From JBCBZH01 sp039815415 (GTDB taxonomy: Bacteria > Bacteroidota > Rhodothermia > Rhodothermales > Rubricoccaceae), in contig JBCBZH010000007.1 of assembly GCA_039815415.1 (NCBI GenBank), positions 1 through 38,719 on the forward strand: a stretch of 38,719 nucleotides of DNA, given 5' to 3'. Positions 32,910 to 38,719 of the stretch are shown piece by piece. Numbering within the stretch: position 1 is the first letter of the stretch; each line of letters starts with the position of its first letter. Below the pieces are notes generated by a model. The model saw nothing but the letters and a program-made list of their open reading frames with translations, was not told the DNA's origin and did no database searches. A program made the position numbers and the translations under genes.

Positions 32910-34561
32910 CGCACCACCGTGAACGTCAGCGTCTCTACGGCTCCCGGCACCTCCACGCGCAGCAGGTACGTCCCTGGCGCCAGCCCGGCAGGCATGGTCA
33001 GTTTGTTCTCACCTCGTGGCAATTCGCCATCGACGACCACCTCGAGCTGGCGACCGAGGGCATCGTACACCGTAGCGCGAACGTGCGCCGTAGCTGGGAG
33101 CGTCAGGAGCGCCTGCGCCGTTCCAAACGACGGGTTGGGAGAGATACGCGCCAGCGCCAGCTCGGACGACTCCTGTGGGCGCTCAACCGGCGAGCTGGCG
33201 AAGACGCCCTCGGCATGGAGACGCTGGAGGGTGGAGGCGACCGCACGCATCTTGGCGACAGACTGGAGGTTGGAGGTGCCCCGCCCGTAGGGCAAGGCGT
33301 ACAGAATCGAAACTGCTTCGCCTGGCTCGATTTGGAAAGGGCCTGACGCCATGCCGATGCGGCGATATCGGAACACTCCCTCTTCTGTCCCAAACGCGTT
33401 GATGGCACTCCAGAAGCTCTGCGTGACAGGATCTCCCCAAAACATGAAGGAAGTCATCGCCCCTTGAGTCTGTTGAAATCCCCCACCGTACGCACGGCGT
33501 GGTGTCCCGTTGCCCCACCGTCCACGAACGACGTTGTAGAGTTCATCGATGCCTCTCGGATCATTTGTCCCATCAGGCCCTGCGTTGATGAACACGGCAC
33601 TCGATGTCAGGCCTAGCCGCTCGTCCGGTTCGTCCACGCTGCCGTCAAAGTCGTCATCGCGTCCGTTCGCCAGCCCGATAGGAGCCTGGACGACCTGGAT
33701 GCCCCAAGATGGCAAGACCTCGCTGAGATTCTCGTACTCCGAGTCATAGCGATAGAGCACGCTCCGCAGGGTGTCTGTCCCGATGAGCTGGTTCGTGGCA
33801 ATGTCGCCTTCGACATTCGCCCAGTTCCCTGCGTACATCTCCTCAATGGGGTGCGCGTTCCGGTTGACGATCTCGTACCGGATGAAGGGTGTGTACCGAA
33901 ACTCGAGAGATGCCGACTCGTACACGAACACATGGGTTCGGGCTTCAACTCCGAGCGGCTCGGTTCTCGAAAGCCGATGCTCGTTGCCCGCGTCATGCAT
34001 CACCCACCACGCTGCCACGTCTCCGATCAGGTCCGGCTGGTCGCCAGCTCGTAGATCATAGTTCGTCGGGTCGCCGTCGCCATCGAGGACTGGAGCGCCG
34101 AGATGATGCGGCCAGTCGCGGAGGTCGTCCGTCAGCTCGCCGGTCTCGTAGTAGCGCTCAATGTCGCGGCGCGAAACGATGTAGATCCGGTCGTAGGCGG
34201 CACAGTCAGTGGGCGGCGATCCCGCATCGTCGAGCGGCCCGGGCCAGAACTCGAACCCAGAGTAGTAGCCCATCGCCCCGCGCGGTTCTCCCTCAACCGT
34301 ACCCACCAGCAACAGACTGACGCCTGCATTCGGGAAGCGGTCTCGTCCATCACGCACGACGTATCCACGCGCTGTCGATGCACCGGACTCGCCGTATGGA
34401 TACTCGAACAGTGTCCCCGTATTCCGCAGCTTCATCTGAAGGGCGCCTGAATCGATGAGGCGTACAGCGCTCCCCAACTCGCACGAGCCGACGCCTTGCG
34501 CTTGACTCGAGCTGGCGACCGCCACCGCCAGCCCGACGAGCAGGAAGGCGCGCGTCCTCAT
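32906..34561 (-). CDS. Array paralogue 3: T9SS-exported protein, divergent N-terminal half
   Basis: 551 residues. Signal peptide MRTRAFLLVGLAVAVASSSQAQ; sorting domain from RISPNPSFGTAQALLTLPATA to VETLTFTVVR. It keeps DCAAYDRIYIVSRRDIERYYETGEL, DLRDWPHHLGAPVLDGDGDP, AAWWVMHDAGN, NGRDDDFDGSVDEPDE, STR-type glycine turns and PYGRGTSNLQSVAKMRAV. It lacks the FFGGSTTSGDGY block (here FEYPYGESGASTARGYVV) and has changed the WLGG...AAARYGG segment (LLVGTVEGEPRGAMGYYSG). The M-SD-DLGDAGDDY region is also rewritten (AGNWANVEGDIATNQLIG). It is the most diverged member but sits in the middle of the array with both ATGA overlaps intact. Function unknown. Confidence 0.87.
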   Translation of the reverse strand: MRTRAFLLVGLAVAVASSSQAQGVGSCELGSAVRLIDSGALQMKLRNTGTLFEYPYGESGASTARGYVVRDGRDRFPNAGVSLLLVGTVEGEPRGAMGYYSGFEFWPGPLDDAGSPPTDCAAYDRIYIVSRRDIERYYETGELTDDLRDWPHHLGAPVLDGDGDPTNYDLRAGDQPDLIGDVAAWWVMHDAGNEHRLSRTEPLGVEARTHVFVYESASLEFRYTPFIRYEIVNRNAHPIEEMYAGNWANVEGDIATNQLIGTDTLRSVLYRYDSEYENLSEVLPSWGIQVVQAPIGLANGRDDDFDGSVDEPDERLGLTSSAVFINAGPDGTNDPRGIDELYNVVRGRWGNGTPRRAYGGGFQQTQGAMTSFMFWGDPVTQSFWSAINAFGTEEGVFRYRRIGMASGPFQIEPGEAVSILYALPYGRGTSNLQSVAKMRAVASTLQRLHAEGVFASSPVERPQESSELALARISPNPSFGTAQALLTLPATAHVRATVYDALGRQLEVVVDGELPRGENKLTMPAGLAPGTYLLRVEVPGAVETLTFTVVR

Positions 34562-36249
34562 CGCACCATGGTGAAGGGGAGCGTCTTGACCACATCCTGC
34601 ACCTCGATCCGCACCCGGTAGATCCCCGGCGCCAGCCCGTCGGGCATCGTCAGCACCGTCTCGCCCTCGGGGAGCACGCCGTCCACGATGCTATCGATCT
34701 GGCGACCGAGCACGTCGGTGATGGTGGCCCGAACGTGGGCGTCGGACCGGAGCGTCAGCGTGGCCTGGGCTGAGCCGGAGGACGGATTCGGACGCACCCA
34801 CGTGGGCAGGAGCGGGCTCTCCAAGGCGGGTCCCGGCCCGGAGTCCGAAGGGGGGCGAACCCGGTATGAGCGGACGAAGGCCCCGTTGTTGGCGACACGC
34901 TGAAGGGTCGTGGCGTACCCGCGCATCACCGCAATCGAGTTCAGGTGGTCGGTTCCCTGTCCGTATGGCATCGCGTAGAGCAGCACGACGGAGGAATCCG
35001 GCATCAAGCGGAACGGCCCCGTGGACACCACGATCCGCCGGTCTCCTGGCGGATTGTCGGTTCCTTGCCTGTCGCTGTTCACCTCGCTCCAGAAGGACTC
35101 TGTGACGGGATCTCCTGCGTAAACAAACCGCGTGGTCCGCGCCCCGCTCTCGGACTGCTGAAACCCGGTTCCATACTCGTAGTAGGGCGTGCCTCCAGGC
35201 CACAAGCCCTGCATCGAGTTGTAGTACCCCTCAGGCCTTCCCGGATCCTGGGTGCCATTGGGCCCTCCCCCGATAAAGGTCCCCGATGAGGTCGCGCGCA
35301 TCTCTTCGTTGGGCTCGTCCACAATGCCGTCATAGTCGTCATCGCGCCCGTTCGCCAGCCCGACGAGCCCCTGAAGAATCTGGATGCCCTGCGCGGGCGG
35401 CGCTGTCCCGTAGGCCGCGTCCTCGTTGGAGTCGTTGTAGACATAGACCATGTTCAGCAGTGTGTCGGTGCCGACGTAGTCATCGCCTGCATCGCCGAGG
35501 TCTGGGTCTGAGAACATCGTGACGTACATCTGCTCAATCGGCTGATCTCTCCGGTTGACCACTTCGTAGCGATAGAACGAGGTCTGAGACAGAACAGGGC
35601 TGTAGACCGTCCCCTGCCGGCCATACACGAACGCATGGACGCGCACCTCGACGCCGAGCGGCAGTCCCGGGTTGTGGTCGTTGCCGGCGTCATTCATCAC
35701 CCACCACGCCGCTACGTCGCCGATGAGATTGGGTTCATCGCCAGCACGAAGGTTGTAATTGGTCGGGTCGCCGTCGCCATCCAGAACTGGCGCGCCGAGG
35801 TGGTGAGGCCAGTCCCGGAGGTCGTCCGTCAGCTCGCCCGTGTTGTAATAATGGACGATGTCTTCCCGAGAGACGATGTAGATGCGGTCCTGATCGGAGC
35901 AATCCTCGGGGGGATTGGCTGCGTCCTCCAGAGGTCCCGGCCAGAAGTCGTAGCCGCCGTATCGAGCCCCTGCTATCCGCATCTCTCCCTCGATGAGGCC
36001 ACCCAGCCAGAGTCCTGCAGCGAACAGAGGCGAATTCCCATCGCGCTTCGGAATGAGATAGCCATCCCCCGAGGTGGTGGAGCCGCCGAAGAAAAGACCG
36101 CCCGTGTTGAACAGCGACACCTGCAGGTCTCGGTTCTCAAGGAACCGCTGGGCCATGCCCGTCTCGCACGAGCCAACTGCCTGGGCTCGAGCTGGCGACG
36201 CGAGGAATACCACCGCCAGCCCGACGAGCAGGAGCGCGCGCTTCATCAT
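34558..36249 (-). CDS. Array paralogue 2: T9SS-exported protein of unknown function
   Basis: 563 residues. Signal peptide MMKRALLLVGLAVVFLASPARAQ; sorting domain from WVRPNPSSGSAQATLTLRSDA to VVKTLPFTMVR, whose last strand differs from the other members. Shared blocks are present: FFGGSTTSGDGYLIPK, LWLGGLIEGEMRIAGARYGG, FWPGPLEDA, DCSDQDRIYIVSRED, DLRDWPHHLGAPVLDGDGDP, AAWWVMNDAGNDHNPG, FSDPDLGDAGDDYVGTDTL and NGRDDDYDGIVDEPNE. It is closest overall to paralogues 1 and 5 by eye. The junction with paralogue 1 reads ATGATG, so either ATG gives coupled re-initiation. Expected at the cell surface; no enzyme motif seen. Confidence 0.88.
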   Translation of the reverse strand: MMKRALLLVGLAVVFLASPARAQAVGSCETGMAQRFLENRDLQVSLFNTGGLFFGGSTTSGDGYLIPKRDGNSPLFAAGLWLGGLIEGEMRIAGARYGGYDFWPGPLEDAANPPEDCSDQDRIYIVSREDIVHYYNTGELTDDLRDWPHHLGAPVLDGDGDPTNYNLRAGDEPNLIGDVAAWWVMNDAGNDHNPGLPLGVEVRVHAFVYGRQGTVYSPVLSQTSFYRYEVVNRRDQPIEQMYVTMFSDPDLGDAGDDYVGTDTLLNMVYVYNDSNEDAAYGTAPPAQGIQILQGLVGLANGRDDDYDGIVDEPNEEMRATSSGTFIGGGPNGTQDPGRPEGYYNSMQGLWPGGTPYYEYGTGFQQSESGARTTRFVYAGDPVTESFWSEVNSDRQGTDNPPGDRRIVVSTGPFRLMPDSSVVLLYAMPYGQGTDHLNSIAVMRGYATTLQRVANNGAFVRSYRVRPPSDSGPGPALESPLLPTWVRPNPSSGSAQATLTLRSDAHVRATITDVLGRQIDSIVDGVLPEGETVLTMPDGLAPGIYRVRIEVQDVVKTLPFTMVR

Positions 36250-37919
36250 CGCACCACCGTGAAGGTCAGTGTCTCCACGGCTCCCGGCACCTCCACCCGC
36301 AGCAGGTACGTCCCTGGCGCCAGCCCGACGGGCATCGCCAGCTCGGTGTCGCCTTCGGGACGCACGCCCTCCACGAGCACCTCGAGCTGGCGGCCGAGTG
36401 CGTCCAACACGGTAGCGCGAACGTGCGTGTCCTCGGGAAGCGTAAGCATGGCGCGGGCAGGCCCGGCGGTGGGGTTGGGCTGCACCCGGGTCAGCGTGAG
36501 TGGAACGTCCTCGCCCACTCCAGCGCCGCCTCCTGGTGTGCCCGGAACGCGGGTCGAGCTGGCGAAGGCCCCGGTGGTGGCAATGCGCTGGAGGCTGCCA
36601 GCATAGCCGCGCATCACCGCGACCGAGTTCAGGTGGTCGGTCCCCTGCCCGTAGGGCATCGCATAGAGCAGCACGACCGAGGAGTCTGGGGCGAGACGAA
36701 ACGGGCCCGTCGAGACAAGAATCCGCCGGTTGCCGCCTCTAAGACGGTCTCCGGCGCCGTCGCTGTTGGTCGCGCTCCAGAACGCTCCGCTGACCGGGTC
36801 GCCCGGAAGCATGAAGGAGGTGATGGGACCATCCGTTTTGTAGCCGAAGCCCATCGCCGTGATCGGGCTGCCGTCCTGCCAGAGCCCTCGGATGTAGTTG
36901 TAGTACTCCTCGGTGCTCACCGGGTCGGATGTTCCGAAGGGGCCTGCATTGAAGCTGGTGATGGTCGAGGTGGCACCGAGGTGCTCGCCAGGCTCGTCGA
37001 CCGTCCCATCAAAGTCATCGTCGCGGCCATTCGCCAGCCCGACAGGACCTGACAATAGCTGGATGCCCTGCGCAGGCGGCGGCGAGCCATAGTTGGCGTC
37101 CTCATTTGAGTGGTTGTAGACGTAGACCATGTTGCGGAGCGTGTCCGTCCCCATGATGTCGTCGCCTGCATCGCCCAGGTCTGAGTCGGACCACATCGTC
37201 GCGTACATCGGCTCGATGGTGGACGGACTCCGGTTGATGATCTCGTAGCGGTAGAACGAAGTCTGAGACAGCACCGGGCTGATGGGCCCCGCATTCGCGC
37301 CGTAGACGAACGCATGGACGCGCACCTCCACACCGAGAGGCGCTCCAGGGTTGTGATCGTTGCCCGCGTCATTCATCACCCACCATGCGGCCACGTCTCC
37401 GATCAGCTCCGGCTGGTCGCCAGCGCGAAGATCGTAGTTGGTCGGGTCACCGTCGCCATCGAGGACGGGCGCACCGAGGTGGTACGGCCAGTCGTGCAGG
37501 TCGTCCGCCAGCTCGCCGGTGTTGTAGTAGCGGAGGATGTCCTCACGCGAGACGAGGTAGATCCGGTCGTACTCCGAGCAGTCGGCGGGGGGATTCGCCG
37601 CGTTCTCCAACGGCCCGGGCCAGAAATCGAACCCGCCGCAGCGGGCTGCTGCCACCCGCATCTCTCCCTCTACGAGGCCTCCGAGCCACAGGCTGGCGGC
37701 GAACAGCGACGAGGTCCCGTTCTGCTTCGGGGTGAGGTAGCCATCGCCGGAGGTGGTGGAGCCCCCGAAGAAGAGCGTGCCCGTATTGAACACCGACGCC
37801 TGCAAGAAGCTGTTCGACAGGAACCGCTGGGCCGTGCCCGTCTCGCACGAGCCAAACGCTTGGGCTCGAGCTGGCGAGACGAGAACGGCCATCAGGCCGA
37901 GAACCATGGCAAGGCGCAT
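36246..37919 (-). CDS. Array paralogue 1 (first transcribed): T9SS-exported protein of unknown function
   Basis: 557 residues from the ATG at 37919, which puts the signal peptide MRLAMVLGLMAVLVSPARAQ at the N-terminus; the frame stays open to 37976 without it. Sorting domain from RVQPNPTAGPARAMLTLPEDT to VETLTFTVVR. Blocks include FFGGSTTSGDGYLTPKQ, LWLGGLVEGEMRVAAARCGG (extra Cys), FWPGPLENA, DCSEYDRIYLVSREDILRYYNTGEL, DVAAWWVMNDAGNDHNPGAP, SDSDLGDAGDDIMGTDTL and NGRDDDFDGTVDEPGE. Being promoter-proximal it likely sets expression for all five genes. Upstream 215 bp separate it from the divergent ccmF-type gene. Function unknown; surface-exposed adhesin, matrix or binding protein are possibilities. 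Confidence 0.88.
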   Translation of the reverse strand: MRLAMVLGLMAVLVSPARAQAFGSCETGTAQRFLSNSFLQASVFNTGTLFFGGSTTSGDGYLTPKQNGTSSLFAASLWLGGLVEGEMRVAAARCGGFDFWPGPLENAANPPADCSEYDRIYLVSREDILRYYNTGELADDLHDWPYHLGAPVLDGDGDPTNYDLRAGDQPELIGDVAAWWVMNDAGNDHNPGAPLGVEVRVHAFVYGANAGPISPVLSQTSFYRYEIINRSPSTIEPMYATMWSDSDLGDAGDDIMGTDTLRNMVYVYNHSNEDANYGSPPPAQGIQLLSGPVGLANGRDDDFDGTVDEPGEHLGATSTITSFNAGPFGTSDPVSTEEYYNYIRGLWQDGSPITAMGFGYKTDGPITSFMLPGDPVSGAFWSATNSDGAGDRLRGGNRRILVSTGPFRLAPDSSVVLLYAMPYGQGTDHLNSVAVMRGYAGSLQRIATTGAFASSTRVPGTPGGGAGVGEDVPLTLTRVQPNPTAGPARAMLTLPEDTHVRATVLDALGRQLEVLVEGVRPEGDTELAMPVGLAPGTYLLRVEVPGAVETLTFTVVR

Positions 37920-38134
37920 ACGGACCGGATTCCACGGAGTGAGCCCGACGCTACGCATCCAAACTGGCGCTGGCAAGGCAACACGGCCCCTCCTCCGCCG
38001 TTCTTCGCCAGCCCGATCCGCGGCCCCCGAGAAGAGGGCTGGACTCGAGCTGGCGGCACCATTCGCAGCGTTTCTTCGCCAGCCCGTCCGTAGATCGGAT
38101 CTAACTTTCAGCCCAACCTGAAAATCGGCCTGTC
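37920..38134. promoter_or_regulatory. Divergent intergenic region between the paralogue array and ccmF
   Basis: 215 bp that must hold the promoters of both directions. It contains the 15-bp direct repeat TTCTTCGCCAGCCCG at 38001-38015 and 38072-38086, and one copy of the 10-mer CGAGCTGGCG between them (38046-38055). I could not identify convincing -33/-7 (Bacteroidota) or -35/-10 elements. The direct repeats could be operator half-sites or members of the motif family. Confidence 0.4.
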
Positions 38135-38719
38135 ATGATCGGCATCGTTGGAGAGATTTCGGTCCTCATCGCCTTTGTCGCCACGCTCGTTGCGCTCGGC
38201 GCGTTTCTGCGCGCGTCCGTCGTCGACCCCGCCACGGAGACCGCAGACTGGGGCCGCATCGGGCGCTGGGCGTGGGGCCTCATGCTGGCCGGGTGTGCGG
38301 TCGCGTCGGCCATGCTCTGGACCGCGCTGTTCACGCGTGACTTCAGCTACGCCTACATCTACCAGCAGACCAGCCACGCCATGCCGTGGCGCTACACCTT
38401 CTCCGCGTTCTGGGCCGGGCAGGAGGGCTCCTTCCTGCTGTGGATCCTCATGACCGGCGCGACCGGCGCGGTGCTCGCGCGCTGGTGGACGAACACCAAG
38501 GACATCGGACCCATCTCGCTGCAGTCACGCGCGACGTTTGGCGCCCCCGCGATGGCGGTGGTCGCGCTGTGCCAGGCCTTCCTGCTGTCGATGATCGTGG
38601 GCCTCCAGCTCGGCCCCATCCCCATCGGCGCCAGCCCGTTCACGACGCTCATCGAGAAGTTTCCGGACGCCCCGATGTTTGCCGCCAACCCGGCATTCGT
38701 CCCAGCGGATGGGCAGGGC
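38135..38719 (+). CDS. ccmF: CcmF/CcsA-type cytochrome c maturation protein, N-terminal part (3' truncated)
   Basis: 195 codons, open at the window end. Polytopic inner-membrane haem lyase subunit for cytochrome c biogenesis (system I). TM1 is GEISVLIAFVATLVALGAFL. Further TMs are WAWGLMLAGCAVASAMLWTALF and AMAVVALCQAFLLSMIVGL. The haem-handling signature is FWAGQEGSFLLW, close to the WGGQEGSLLLW of CcmF, preceded by FSYAYIYQQTSHAMPWRYTFSAFW. The last codons PADGQG lead into the family's GQGLNPLLQ segment. That order fits CcmF better than CcsA. It is divergent from the array; other ccm genes would be expected beyond the window. Confidence 0.9.
   Translation, partial: MIGIVGEISVLIAFVATLVALGAFLRASVVDPATETADWGRIGRWAWGLMLAGCAVASAMLWTALFTRDFSYAYIYQQTSHAMPWRYTFSAFWAGQEGSFLLWILMTGATGAVLARWWTNTKDIGPISLQSRATFGAPAMAVVALCQAFLLSMIVGLQLGPIPIGASPFTTLIEKFPDAPMFAANPAFVPADGQG

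Noticed and set aside
29500..37919. Possible assembly artefact of a duplicated gene
   Set aside because: The five genes differ throughout their central regions, and have different lengths and indels, so they are real paralogues.

Overview
This is a high-GC bacterial window that reads as a chromosome of the phylum Rhodothermota (Bacteroidota-like), probably a marine Rubricoccaceae/Rubrivirga-type organism. That placement is inference. It rests on several type IX secretion (T9SS) C-terminal sorting domains, a DUF5916 outer-membrane protein, starts with weak Shine-Dalgarno sequences, and the thrS / infC / rpmI / rplT / pheS / pheT / zapA / rny gene order.

Layout. 1-2097: 3' part of an RND efflux permease. 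2201-3439 (-): cysteine desulfurase SufS, divergent from a TPR + LytTR regulator (3628-5331). 5439-7556: a translationally coupled chain (SRPBCC protein, haloalkane dehalogenase, DUF427 protein, small membrane ORF). 7623-9877: a MarR regulator, then a flavin-dependent halogenase-like enzyme whose promoter carries two matching palindromes. 9979-11994: thrS. 12146-14416: a T9SS-exported beta-propeller-like protein. 14499-17104 (-): a CubicO-type serine hydrolase and an S41 protease, flanked by direct copies of the 3' end of csaA (17215-17496, -). 17678-24162: infC, psd, rpmI, rplT, pheS, pheT. 24289-24927: a coiled-coil protein and zapA. 25061-27310: DUF5916 protein. 27311-27764: hairpin-rich intergenic stretch. 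27765-29477: rny. 29500-37919 (-): five tandem paralogous T9SS-exported proteins, each joined to the next by an exact 4-bp ATGA overlap. 38135-38719: start of a CcmF-type cytochrome c maturation gene, cut by the window end.

How it fits together. The core is the ancestral translation cluster thrS-infC-rpmI-rplT-pheS-pheT. It has been opened by accessory genes between thrS and infC, and by psd plus a repeat element between infC and rpmI. The accessory modules are envelope or export functions (RND pump, T9SS proteins, lipoprotein hydrolase) and a possible organohalogen module.

The most unusual signals are: (1) a 10-mer, CGAGCTGGCG / CGCCAGCTCG, present in more than 40 copies and placed just after many stop codons; (2) the five-gene array of unknown-function secreted paralogues; (3) the csaA-tail direct repeats around the two-hydrolase segment; (4) a 30-nt element shared between an intergenic repeat and the pheT coding sequence; (5) the paired MarR-type operators over the halogenase-like promoter.
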